64,000 nucleotides of DNA from Termitomyces sp. T153 (Eukaryota > Basidiomycota > Agaricomycetes > Agaricales > Lyophyllaceae): NCBI GenBank assembly GCA_018296165.2, contig JACKQL020000052.1, forward strand, positions 310,001 through 374,000, read 5' to 3'. The position numbers were made by a program, and so were the translations under genes. This document shows, piece by piece, positions 10,974 to 22,594 of this stretch (positions are counted from its first letter, which is position 1; each line of letters opens with the position of its first letter). A model generated the notes under the pieces. That model searched no databases, was not told the DNA's origin, and was given only the letters and a program-made list of their open reading frames with translations.

Positions 10974-13647
10974 ATGGCCACCGTCCCCGCCCCCATTCTC
11001 GTCCCCCGTGAGGAATGGCCCGATGCCGATTTCGACCTCCCAGAGGGTGCTGCAATCCACCCACGATCCGACAAGCACCCTGATGACGAGGACTGGGATA
11101 TTGAGCTCAACCTTAGTCCCCGTATATCCCATCTTGCTCCCCCGCCCAACGCCACAGCCGACTCTTCTCAATTATTCACAATTCGTCCCCCTGCTTCATT
11201 ATCTGACATCGACGACGACGACGATGATGAGGGAGCGTCCACCATCAAAGCCACCGCCCTTCCCTTGCTAGTCCCTTCCAATCCCTCCCAGCCGTACATC
11301 GAAGAAGATTTCGAGGATGCCTTCGCCTTACCTTCCGATCTCACGCAGCTTTCCCTCGCCCCTTTGTCCCTTAGTCACCGCTCATCCAAGAATTCTCTCG
11401 AATGGGGCGACAGAGACCAAACTTCGTCGTCACAATCTTCTGACGCATATTCCTCTCTTGGTTTCACGGATGCATCGCCTTCTTCCATTTCTACCTCTGT
11501 TTCTTTACCTGCCTCAGAAACCGATCAAGACGAAGAGCAAGACGAATTCGAGGGTCTCGTCCTTCCTTCTTCTCTTTTTGAATCCGGCCACAGTGCTCGT
11601 CAATTGACCAAGATTCTCGACATGAAAAAGAAGGCACAAGTCACCAACACACGCTTGCAAGTCGCAGCTTCAGATCCTGAAGACGATTTCGAAAGCGGTC
11701 TCGTATTCGATGACGATGCCGATCTTAATCCTAAACGTCTACTTCTCAAATCTCAACAAACCCATCGGCCCTTCCAGCGAAGTCATACCATCCCACAACA
11801 ACGACCGTCCATCTTCCGTCCACCTTCTCGGGTTAGCCGAGCAAAATCTCCTTTAAATCCTCCGCCATCTTCTGCTCGCCAACTGCAGAAGATCCGACTA
11901 TCACCTTCACCACCTCTTCATGGCCAACCTCGTTCTCAAACATTCCAAGCTTTATCATCTATAACACCCATACATTCTCCATCGATGTCGTTCCTTTCTC
12001 CTAAACCTGGAAGTCTTCGTGGACAAAAATCCTATTCTGGTTTAAAACCTCCAACCCCTCCTGCGAGCATGCGTGGTCTTACCCGTAAAGCTTCGCTATC
12101 CTCACTCATTGAATCCAACCACACCCATGCATCAGGCTCTGGGTCAGCTGCAGTGGCAGCAACTTCCAAGGCACGTTATGAAGAGCCCACTATTGCGTCA
12201 CGCGCCAAATCCCATAAGTATTCTACTAGTCGAACCCAAGAATTCAAGGTTCCTCCTACACGACCATCTACTCCTTCATCTAATCCTGCTGCCCTTCGCC
12301 TAACTATGCCGAGTCAGTCACGCTTAAAAGCGCGACCTTCTCTATCTGGTGTTTTTGGAGCAATTACCACGCAAAGCACATCGCCCGTTCCTCGTCCGAC
12401 GTCCCCCCTTCGACTACACCCTCCACCTACTACTACATCTTCAAAGTGTATCCCAAGCACCTCTCAACCTGTGGCACCCAAACTCCTACGCCGACCCAAA
12501 CGCCAACGGTTGTTCGGTGACGGCACAGAACTCGACAACTTCGACGACCTTCCCACAGATCGTGATAAAGAAGTCAAATTCCGTGTACAACCGAGAGGAT
12601 ACACAAACCGTGTCCCAGGCGCCACTTACCCATCCCAGTCCAGTGAGAAGGGGACCATCAAAAAGAAGAGTCCACGGGAAGGCTTGAGCAGTAGTGCTGG
12701 TGAGAATTTTAGCCGACTCGCCCGCATCTAGCTAATTAGATTACCAGAGCAACCCCCTTCAACTGCCCTCACACCTGCAACAAACACTTTGAGGCGTACA
12801 GCTCGCATAGAGTTCCCTCCAAAAACCAACAACCCAAAACCATCTAGTCCCAAGGCAAAGAAGAAGGTTGCAACACCTTCGCCACAAACGCGAAGAAAAC
12901 CTACTCTAATACGAAATCTAGGTGGGACAAATGGTCCAAAAGGTTTTCCACCCTTCTTGATTACACCTTCGCTCTTACACTTACGAACTTGCTACAGTTG
13001 TTGGAGACATGAAATGGAACCCAACAAGTCTTCGGTGGGAAGGGAACGATCATGTTCTCCGAGACTTTGATGCTACCGTTGGCACATCCAGCCGCCCTGC
13101 CCTAATCACTCATCTCACGGGCTCATCAATTGGTTCTCCCGTGAATTCCTTCGCCTCTGGCGCGCGGATAGTGGGAAACATGATCTTTGATCCAGCACGC
13201 ATGTGTTGGATCTCAACATTACCGCCAGACGAAGAAGAACCTGATGTGTTTGCCAATCTTGCGGACGATGAAGATGATGCTTGGGGAACTAAAGGAGGTA
13301 CCATACGTGCCAGTGTACAGCAACAAGGTGGATCTGACACCGGTGCCAACACCAGCTCCACAGCCTCAAGTGGTGATTCGAGTACATCATCCACGCAAGC
13401 TGAAGCTCCTAGCCCAGCTCGCAGTCACACACGGACAATATCTGACTCGGGCAGCGAGCGCGGTTCAAGAGCATCGATGGTCTTTGATGTTGACGAGACG
13501 TTCATGGAAAGCTGCAGAGCAGCTGAAGAACGACATCGTACGGAGATGAAAGCCTGGAGATCAGCGCTGGCACCACAGGATGTATTCTCAAATCCAGATC
13601 GTTCCTACCTGTATGAAATTAGGGCGCTTGCAACACGCAAGTATTAA
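10974..13647 (+). CDS. byr4: Byr4/Bfa1-type cytokinesis regulator (two-component GAP subunit)
   Basis: Three exons, 10974-12699, 12748-12942 and 12998-13647, give 856 aa. The introns are 48 and 55 nt (GTGAGA...CCAG and GTTTTC...ACAG). The N-terminal half is acidic and Ser/Pro-rich and includes WDIEL and DEFEGLVLP blocks typical of Byr4. The diagnostic C-terminal block spans MKWNPTSLRWEGND, then RPALITHLTG and ARIVGNMIFDPARMCWI. In fission yeast Byr4 pairs with Cdc16 as the GAP for the Spg1 GTPase on spindle pole bodies and restrains the septation initiation network; Bfa1 is the budding yeast equivalent. The start is the first ATG after a pyrimidine-rich leader. Confidence 0.88.
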
Positions 13648-14015
13648 CTGATTGCTTTACCCCTGCCTCACTGTACATGCTTCTCACTCTTACACCTACG
13701 CTCATGGTTATTACATAGTCTCCAACGTCCCACTCGTACAGCTCCTTCCTTTAAATTTAAGTACTTCTTTCTTCGTCGATTGATTGACTATCTTTTGTGA
13801 TTCGTCGCTTCACTTTCTTTTTCTTTACATCAGTGTTCATATACATACCTCTGCCGTACCTACTCTTCAGCTGTTGCTTATTTCTCAAGCGTGTCACAAT
13901 ACATTACAAACATACTTGCTACCATTTGTATAAACCGATCAGAATGAAATTTCAAGATAATCTCGATTTGCGACCGCCTTACGTAATGTATACCGTTACG
14001 TAGTCGTTCTTATCC
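13648..14015. other. Intergenic between Byr4-like gene and UreD
   Basis: 368 bp, AT- and pyrimidine-rich. It should hold the Byr4 3' UTR and the ureD promoter. I see no gene. Confidence 0.5.
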
Positions 14016-15021
14016 ATGCGGTCACTACGCTCTGCACCGATCCCTAGAATACATGCTGGAGGTGGACGAGTCTCGCTCATATCTTATGGATCTACTGCTG
14101 TATTTTCTGAATTGGCGTCTACTTATCCACTTAAATTATTGGCACCCCGAATAAAGCGCGATAGGGTGGCTGTTTTATACCTTCTAACATACGGTGGTGG
14201 CCTTGTCGGAGGAGACGAGATCCAGCTAACCGTCAATGTTGATTCACGAACAGTACTCGTTATGCTTTCGCAGGTTCGCCCATTGTCCCTTACTGTCGAC
14301 AAGAACACTTATTACATTTTAGGGGTCTACTAAAGTCTTCAAAGTTCGCTCCGTGAAACGTCTTGCATCCGTCCGGCCAAGCCCAGGTTCTCCCGTTATA
14401 GATCACCAACTAACAACAAAGGCAACGATGCAGAATCTATCTTTTACCATCGCTGCAGGAGGCACGCTCTTACTGCTGCCAGATCCTGTGACCTGTTTTC
14501 GATCCGCGTCTTATAATCAAACCCAAACATTTCAGTTATCGTCCCAGAATGCGTCCATTGTGGTTCTAGATTGGCTGACTTCGGGTCGCATGTCAATCGG
14601 AGAAGAGTGGGCCTTTTCACGATATTACAGCGTCAACGAAGTGTGGGTTGAGGGGAAAAGAGTTGCCAGAGATGTTATGCTTCTTGATGAGGAACAAGTC
14701 GAGTCAATCAACAAGGTTCCTGTCCGCACCATTAATGACAGGTTGGCACCCTACTCCTGTTACGCTACCGTCATCCTTTATGGGCCGCTTGTCGAATCAA
14801 TCATCCTACGTCTTACTGCCTCGTACAGCCGAATCTCCATTTTTAAAACTAAGGTTCCCGGGGATATCCTCTGGTCCCTCAGTCCCATGACGTCCGATTC
14901 AGGCGCAATTGTCAGAGTAGCTGGGAAAGAAACAGAAACAGTGAGAAGATGGTTGGGACAATGTCTGGAAGGGCTTCAAGATATGATAGGACGAGAAGTG
15001 TACCAAAAAGCTTTTCAGTGA
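14016..15021 (+). CDS. ureD: Urease accessory protein UreD
   Basis: Two exons, 14016-14273 and 14323-15021, give 318 aa. The 49-nt intron (GTTCGC...TTTTAG) splits the conserved block LVMLSQ / GSTKVFKVRS in phase 0. Family landmarks: GRVSLISYG and STYPLKLL near the N-terminus, YLLTYGGGLVGGD, the LLPDPVTCF block, and WLTSGRMSIGEEWAF. UreD (UreH) binds apo-urease and, with UreF and UreG, delivers nickel and assembles the active site, so urea can be used as nitrogen source. A further open stretch follows at 15071-15334, but the family normally ends at a YRKAF-like C-terminus, as here (VYQKAFQ), so I keep this stop. The downstream neighbour is a permease that may import a ureide. Confidence 0.92.
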
Positions 15022-15632
15022 GAGTCGTTTTCAACCATAGATTAAAACCTGTTTCAGCCAGTGGCAGCTCATGCAGGGGCTGCGCCCAGCGGAGCAATTG
15101 CAGGTTAAGGCTCATCAAGTGACTCAATCCATTATCACTTCACGGAAGTTTAAATTTGCACAGGAACCAATTTCTGCTCGTCTGCAATTATCCTCGTGCC
15201 ACGATAACTTCCTTCTCCTTACTCTTCATTACGTACACACCACTTCACACCACCGTTCAGAGCGAATTGCCAAGTTCGGCATTGTGCCCGAACCTCCGAA
15301 ATTGATGAATAGGGATTCAGATATTGGCATATGAAGACCTTCAGCCCAGGTTCAGCCATCTCACGCGTCGCTTTAACCTGTCAGAACATGTCTCATATCA
15401 TGAGTATCCGATTTGGGTTCTTTCATCGCCTTTCAGGGTGTTGCGCCCCCTCAAACCACGTCTATCCAGTCTATTCGATTTCGGCCGCTGTCCGCGTGTT
15501 TTGGTGTGTTATTCCTTTTACGGAAGGTAACACAGGAGATTTTTTTGTCACAACTCTCTCACACCGACCTATAAGTATACCCCGGCATGCAGCGAGTTCA
15601 ATCCGCAGATCTCTCTCCGTCTCCTTCCCTTC
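15022..15632. promoter_or_regulatory. Intergenic/promoter region of the MFS permease gene
   Basis: 611 bp. Two HGATAR-type sites are visible: the reverse complement at 15132-15137 and CGATAA at 15202-15207. Such sites are bound by GATA nitrogen regulators (AreA/Gln3 type), but two in 600 bp is weak evidence. I see no further gene; the open stretches here lack coding character. Confidence 0.35.
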
Positions 15633-18090
15633 ATGGAGGAGAAGACCCCCAAAGTAACCATCACGCCGCATCAAGTTGATCGCCAAGGGATGGTCAGCTC
15701 AGGTGTTGACGAGCGACGACTTCTCCGGAAAATAGACCTGCGCGTCATACCATGGTTAACTTTGCTATACCTTTTGAATTTCATGGACAGGGGCAACATC
15801 GGTAACGCAAAGGTTAGTCTTGTATTCGCAATATCTAACGTGTCATCACTAACTTCTATGTTGTTTATAGTTATACAATCTTACGGATGATATACATATC
15901 AATAAGGACCAGTATTTAATAGCTCTAACAGTGTTCTTTTTTCCATATGCATTGTTCGAGGCGAGTATTTCTGTACAAATCGAGATTGCTTCTGGATCTT
16001 TGTGTCTCCTATCAGCCAGTGAGCAACGTTTTTCTTCGTAAACTTCGACCCTCCGTATGGCTTTCAATTGTGATATTTCTTTGGGGAATTGCCATGGTGT
16101 GTCGTTTTCTGATCATAAGTATACATACCTTCCTCATTTAGCTTGTCAAGACTTTGCACGGTATCATACATAACTATGGTGGCCTCGTGAGTAAGTTGTA
16201 CTCACGTTTTCGCTTCCTTCTATCGATATCGACACGATCACAGCTGTACGGGTTCTACTTGGACTTTTTGAAGCCGGCATGTATCCAGGAATTGTTTACT
16301 ATATTTCGAGGTATACGGCCTTATTCTGTGAAAACCATCCTTTTCTTTCTAATGTGCTACCCAGCTGGTATAAGCGTTCGGAGATGGGCATTCGTATCGC
16401 GGTATTCTTTTCCTCTGCGACGGTGGCGGGAGCTTTTAGTGCGTAGTTTCATGATTAGCCGTTTTCTACAGTCTTCATTTTCGCAGGTGGGCTCTTGGCT
16501 ACGGCCATCAGCAAGATGGATGGAATTGGCAACAGGCCAGGCATGTCACTTGTTGTGGCGTCTTTCAACCGGGCTCACACTAGTTTTTACTTAGGTTGGG
16601 CTTGGATTTTCATCATAGAAGGACTTGTCACCATCATCGTGGCCCCAATCTCGTACTGGATCATTCAAGACTTCCCTGATACAGCGAAATTTCTGACAGA
16701 AGAGGAACGTATGTCAGCTCATATATCTATCACTCACCAAGTCCCATCACATCACTATACAGGTGACTTCGTCATTCGTCGCCTACAGGAGGACATGCAA
16801 TTTAGTGCCGGGGGTGAAAAATTTAGAATGTCATACGTGTATCAGAGTTTGACTGATTGGAAGACCTGGGTCGCGAGTGGGTTCTCTCAGTCATTGTAAC
16901 CGTTGTCATTCATCATTAATATGGCATTCATAGTGGGGATCTATATGGGCTTGTATGTAGTCGAATTACGGTCAACCGTGATCTTCTCTGATGCGATTCT
17001 CGTCAAGTGATGGTCCTCTGTATGCTTTCTCCCTGTTTACTCCTACAATTATAAGCCAGGTCAGTTTAAGTGTGTATCATAGTCAGCATTCTTCTCATTT
17101 ATTGCCAACCTTACAGCTAGGTCGGTCCATCTGTGGATCAGTTTGTCTGGGCGCTGAACACTCTTTAGGCTTTAGCTCAAACCAAGCTAATCTACTATCT
17201 GTCCCTGTCTATGTATGGGGCTGCATTTTGACTTGCATCATCGGGTTTTTAGGAGATCGGCTCGGGTGTCGTTATCACATCAACCTGTGCGCCCCGACTC
17301 TTATGAGACTAACTGAACTGTTAACAATATTATTGTTCCAGCGGCCTTTTTGGCATTGGTCAGTTTACCTGAAGTTGCCTGTCTTAGAATCTTACCGAAA
17401 CATCTCTGCTCAGGATTGGTTGCATACATCATCTTGATTGTTTCCTCGAATGCTGCATTGTCCTATTTCGCTGTATATTTGGCCGTCTCGTATGTCAAAC
17501 TATATCTTTGTTTACATGGCTACTGCTCTGATGAGTATATAGTGCGATCTATCCTATCATCCGTATGTGCATCACACTTGGACCGGTTCAATCTTATTGA
17601 CGCCTTTCATGATACAGCAAATTCAGTGTAAGACGCCAACGCTCATTAGTTGCCTTTATTAACTCAATAACATATCCAGGGCATGGGTTGCAAGTAACAT
17701 CGAAGGAACTTACAAACGCAGCGTTACCTTGGGTATAGCCATTGGCTTCGGAAACATTCACGGGGCTGTGACAGCCAATATTGTGAGTTGTGTTGTCGTC
17801 ATCTTTACACTTAGTCATGCTCAAGGCTTGTACAGTATCGTTCTCGGTCCCAATATCGGCTAGGACATGGTATCATCTTAGCGTACATTGCGATTGGTTT
17901 TGTCTGTAGCCTTATCTTTGGGATATTCCTGCAACGTGAAAACGCTTGCCGTGATCGAGGGGAGCGGGATGAAATCATTGAAGGTATTGACAACGAACAC
18001 GCCAATGTGAAGAATGGGAGTTACGAGAGTGTGCAAGCAGCGCGCATTGACAAGGGAGATCAATGGAGTGGCTTCCGATATACATTATAA
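15633..18090 (+). CDS. MFS permease, allantoate/nicotinate (Dal5/Tna1) family
   Basis: Nineteen exons encode 495 aa: 15633-15812, 15871-15960, 16016-16096, 16151-16190, 16244-16310, 16365-16438, 16487-16540, 16595-16708, 16763-16876, 16934-16952, 17008-17059, 17117-17120, 17169-17286, 17342-17358, 17414-17489, 17543-17562, 17618-17627, 17680-17782 and 17836-18090. All 18 introns are 48-58 nt and every phase closes. Landmarks of the anion:cation symporter family: LLYLLNFMDRGNIGNAK, an FE..SNVFLRKLRPS block, LLGLFEAGMYPG, WAWIFIIEGL, GPLYAFSLFTPTII, NLLSVPVYVWGC, the GDRLG loop, and NIEGTYKRSVTLG. Substrates in this family are carboxylates such as allantoate, ureidosuccinate and nicotinate; the exact one cannot be read from sequence. 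It carries a 4-nt microexon and two apparent GC-AG introns (15961-16015 and 16541-16594). Confidence 0.88.
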
Positions 18091-18201
18091 ACATGCAGAT
18101 TTACAAACGAATACGATGTTCGCCAACTGAAGATTGAGGACTGAGTAGTGACTATGTATGTGTATACCTAGATATTAGATACAAATGCAAAAAGACCAGA
18201 A

Positions 18202-20794
18202 TTAGAGCATTAATTTATCTTGCACTCTTGTGATTGCGGTTACTGGTGACGGAAGGGGGTCATCTACTTCTGGCCCCGGTGGTAGTGTCTCTGGCACAGG
18301 AGAATCGAATCCTCTTCTGTTATGGTTTTCATCGAGCCACTTGTCCATATCATCTAACCTTCCCACGAAAGGCCGTTTTCCTAACAAGTCAATCATATCC
18401 TCGCTACAGCAGATGAGTGAAACGCAGGGTAGTTATATGCAGGAAAAGACGGACCGAGTTATAACCTCCCTCTCGAGGAGCAAGCTGGCAACTTTAATCA
18501 CATCCTCCCGATGCTCAGTCAGTAGATTTCTTGTTCGTTCATACGCATTTCTGTGGTCGAAGATGAGCACGAAATAAGAAGAAAGGAAAAATACAAACGT
18601 GATCATCTTGCGCACTTCCGTATCCAACATTTCCGCGGTTCGTTCACTGAAAGGCTTTGTCCAATTCTCCTTTGAACCCTTTGCGCCCCCATAGCTAACG
18701 GGTCCAATGGCCTCATTCATACCATAGTTAGCACAGGCTTCAAATGCCATACGAGTGATCTTTTGTAGGTCATCCTGAGCACCAGTAGTGATGTTTCCTG
18801 ATCCGAAGAAAATTTCTTCAGATACCCTACCACCCAAAGTCATGCATATCCGATCAAGCATCTGAGGAGTTGAGAGTAGATATCGATCAGGTGGAAGATA
18901 CTTAGAACGAGTTAGCTTTGGTATGGAAAGATAGCGAAATTGTTGTTACCTGTGCATAACCCAATGCACCAGTTCCTCTGGGGATGATGCTGACCTTCAG
19001 GAGAGGATCAGCATGCTCCAAAAACCATCCACAAACAGCATGACCAGCTTCATGGTACGCCACTGTCTTCTTCTCCTCAGGGCTAAGAACTCGACTCTTC
19101 CTCTCAAGACCAACGATCACACGCTCTATGGCAGTATCAAAGTCGACGGAATTGATGAATTCCGCAGCCTTGCGAGCAGCGTGGAGGGCAGCTTCATTAC
19201 ATACATTAGCAATGTCCGCACCGGAAAAACCAGGTGTGAGCACAGCCAGTTTCTGTGCGAAAACGTCGATGTCTTTCGTGATGTCCTCAGCAAGGCGAAG
19301 AGGGCCAAGATGGACTTTGTAGATGCCTTTACGACCAGCAACGTCAGGGAGGTCAATCGCGATGTGTCGGTCAAAGCGCCCAGGTCGCATGAGAGCAGGA
19401 TCGAGGACATCCGGCCGATTCGTCCCTGCCAACACCACGATATGTTCTTTGGTACCAAAACCATCCATCTCTACCAGCAGCTGATTAAGTGTGGATTCGC
19501 GTTCATCATTCCCACCGAAGTTGCCTCCCTTTGAGCGGGACTTTCCAATAGCGTCGATTTCATCAACGAAAATGATGCAAGGAGCGTGCTTTTTCGCTGA
19601 TGCAAAAAGGTCCCGCACCCTTGAAGAACCAACACCAACGAACATTTCGACGAACTCAGATCCAGAGACAGACAGGAAAGGAACAGAGGCTTCGCCCGCA
19701 GTTGCTTTCGCGATAAGAGTCTTACCAGTACCCGGGGGCCCCGAGAGGATAGCACCTCGCGGTATCTTGGCGCCCAGTCGCTCGTACTTCGCTGGTTCCT
19801 TCAGGAATTTGACGAACTCCATAATTTCCTCCTTTGCCTCGTCCATTCCTGCAACATCTTTGAACTTTGTCTTGACCTCCGTGTCTTTGTTGAACAGCTT
19901 GGCACGACTCTTCCCGATGCTAAAAATACCTCCACCGGCACTGCCAGAGCTACGCCTGGACATCCAATAAAGGAACCCTACCAAGAGAATCGTAGGGGCG
20001 AAATTTAGTACAGCGCTGAATGCAGAGACTTCGTCCTGATAGGCAACTGGGATACGTTCGTGGCTGGGAATGCCGAGCTCCGACTGGGCTTCGTCCAGCT
20101 TGCGTTCGAATGCGTCAATACTGCCGATCGAGAAGTAGAAATCGCCGGTGTGGGCAGCAGGGTATACTGCATTCGTTGCGTTAGCGTGGAGCTTGACCCG
20201 GACTTTGTGACCATTGACGACGGTGAGTTTGTCGACAAAACCCTTGTCCAGAAACGCAGTACGGAATTCCTGCCAAGTGATCTCGCGGGAACTCGTCCCC
20301 GATGTGCTGCTGTATGCAAGATAGGCAATGGTAGACGCCGCTAACCATCCTAGTTGGTTGTTTGCGAAGTTGTTGCCGGAGGGAGGAGGTTCATGGTGTG
20401 ATTTGCCCTTGCCTGAATCGGACTCTGGTTTGTGAGAGGAATTGTCCTTTTCTCGCGATGATTGGTTTTGATACTGTTGGAAAAAGCCTTCCAATGCCTT
20501 TGGTATGTCTGGTTTCTGCGGAGGGGGTTTAGAGGGTGAAGAATCACGCTCGTGCTGCTCTGCGGGCTTCTTGTCAGTTTGTTGCGTCTGGGCGACAGAA
20601 TCATTTGCAGCTGATTCCTGTTCCTGTTCTTTCTCTGTTTCCTTGGTGTGACCATCTGTCGGGGGGGTCGTAGTCGAATTGGACGGCTTGCTGGCGGGTT
20701 TCGTCGGGTTGGAGGGTGTAGTGTAATATCGGATGGGTGGAAGAGGAAATCTACGAGATACACGAGAGGCAACACGGAGGGAACGATGGAGCAT
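18202..20794 (-). CDS. AFG3: Mitochondrial m-AAA protease subunit (AFG3/YTA10 type)
   Basis: Four exons on the minus strand, 20794-18950, 18900-18599, 18550-18455 and 18403-18202, give 814 aa. The N-terminus is Arg-rich without acids ([16 protein letters not shown]), consistent with a mitochondrial presequence, and a Lys/Gln/Ser-rich linker follows. Two membrane segments are visible around residues 150 ([14 protein letters not shown]) and 260. The AAA domain has Walker A GPPGTGKT near 350, Walker [12 protein letters not shown] near 408, and an arginine-finger region RPGRFDRHI. The M41 peptidase motif HEAGH lies near residue 581. The m-AAA protease degrades unassembled inner-membrane proteins and processes MrpL32 facing the matrix. 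The [12 protein letters not shown] and RHIAID wording favours Yta10/Afg3 over Yta12. Its 3' end is convergent with the MFS gene. Confidence 0.93.
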
Positions 20795-20898
20795 TGAAAG
20801 GAGAAGGAAGAAACGGAGAAGCCGGCTCTTGAAATTGTTATGTCGGAAAATTATCAGCTGTCAGACACGCGTTCACGGTCAATTGATTATGTAAGCAT

Positions 20899-22222
20899 CT
20901 ACACTAGGTCCATGATCCAGTTAAATAACGACGCGTTCACCTCCGCAGGGTGAGAGATCATCAGCCAATGCCCAGCGTTGAACTCCCGAATAGATGCCTC
21001 GGAACAATTGTGATGTGTCATTGCTATCCCTAGCACTGAACGCGAAATGTAATCATGCTGTGCCGCGGCGAAGAACACGGGTTGCTTGATGGAATATCTG
21101 TCTAGTGGTATCTCTGTAATTCTCGTTTAGCTTTGGTGACGATTGACATTGGCAGGTGCTCATCTTGACCTTTGTCATCAGCGGCATTGATACCTGACAC
21201 GATGGCCTGCTCATTCGACAATGGGATACATCAGTAGGGGCGACAATAAAGTTGACTAACCTTGAACCAGCACAGAGACGCGGGAAATCCATCTTTGAAA
21301 GATAACAACCACTCATCCCGATGCTATAAGAAAAATTCATAATCTATCAGTCCCACTCAAGGTTTTCCGGGACGAGTTACCATAGGTGTGAGGTAGGACG
21401 GTAAGGGAGTTTTTCTGTCTTCATCCAGCCATGCCTTAAGTGCTCCAATTGGCGCGACACTCGTTACCCACATCTTAGGATCGAGTGGAAACATCGCACT
21501 ATATAGCGATTGCATCTGAGTACCAAGGTTGTCAGGAGTGCAAGTTTTACTTATACAGTGCCAACTTGCATGGTCCGCGAGAATATTTACAGCGTCCTCT
21601 TCGGCTAAGAATAGAATGTGACCACACAACTCATATCCACACATTTTTCTAGTCTGCAAAAATTAAGCAAAAGATGTCAAGTATGATAGAAAAGTGTCAA
21701 CTTACCGCGATGGCCGTGTCTTCCATCTTCTGTTTTGGTCTCGGTGCCGAGTATGGCACAGCTAGAAACCCATAACCTCGAAACCGTCTATCATGTAGAT
21801 TAGCGAGTCGCGAGGCAATCTTCGAACCTCTGAGCTCAATGAGCAAATCGAGTGGTTTCGTCAGTTAAAGCCCTGATATCTTTGACTGGTACGACGAACA
21901 TCCCATGGCCAATCACAACTGCTACATCTATCGCCTCAGCATTCAAAATGTCAATAATATCTTGACAAATTAGGGTGGGCTTGTATGCTTCGGGATTCGT
22001 AGGCTTGGAGGAACCACCGAAACCAAGCAAGTCTGGGACGATGAGACGAAAGCCGTGATGTTCTCCAAAATAGGTAACCTGCTCTTTCCAGATGCTGGAC
22101 GTCGTGGGGAAGTCGTGTAGGAACAGAAGGGGAAGCAAGGTAGAATCCTTAGCTGCTAGGTGAAAATAGTTGTAGTGATAGCCACGAGAGGTTTTGAGCG
22201 TTTTGTACCGTCTGTGGTCCAT
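20899..22222 (-). CDS. Epoxide-hydrolase-like alpha/beta hydrolase, probably inactive
   Basis: Six exons on the minus strand, 22222-21900, 21829-21706, 21653-21381, 21323-21261, 21206-21170 and 21113-20899, give 344 aa, a usual length for this family. The fold is clear: a start like MDHRRYKTLKTSRGYHYNYF, LIVPDLLGFGGSSKP, a cap region with PIGALKAWL and SYLTPM, AAQHDYIS (third catalytic acid) and AGHWLMIS (catalytic His). Two hallmark motifs are altered. The oxyanion HGxP reads HDFP, and the nucleophile motif GHDWGS reads GHGIGS in the best splice model, so the attacking Asp is Gly. The protein may be a non-catalytic relative or a decaying copy. I chose ATG 22222 over 22249 because relatives start at the equivalent residue. 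Confidence 0.8.
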
Positions 22223-22594
22223 TATCGAACATGCATGCAAGTAATCCAAGCAAGAGTGTACATATAAGTGATAATCATTTTTAGGACTTTGATTAATGGA
22301 AGATTCGGATGGATGCAGGACGCGAGGGCTTGAATAACATTAACGTTTTCAGCTTGAACGTTGAAGGGAACGGCGAAGTGAGGGAATAGACGACATTGTA
22401 CTTTATCGTCAACGTGGTGACCGGCTTCTTTGGCTTCCTGAGTCAGATCATTACACCGAAAAGTTTACTCCGTTTCGAAAAGCTTGGCTACCAAGTGCCC
22501 GTGATAATCACAACGTATTCATATATTATAAGGAATCTCTAAGCTTACAAACATTCTGTTTTTCGAAGTAAAGTTGTCAGTTATACCGTAAGCA
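22223..22594. other. Intergenic between hydrolase-like gene and WRAP73
   Basis: 372 bp holding the hydrolase-like promoter and the WRAP73 3' UTR. I see no gene or clear motif. Confidence 0.5.

Noticed and set aside
15071..15334. Possible third exon extending UreD
   Set aside because: A CA/GTGAGA donor and TTTCAG acceptor could add it, but the family ends at the preceding KAF-like C-terminus and the extension resembles nothing I know.
16541..16594. In-frame retained segment as coding exon of the permease
   Set aside because: It is stop-free, but the family has no residues there, and GC-AG removal restores the consensus GNRPGWAW exactly.
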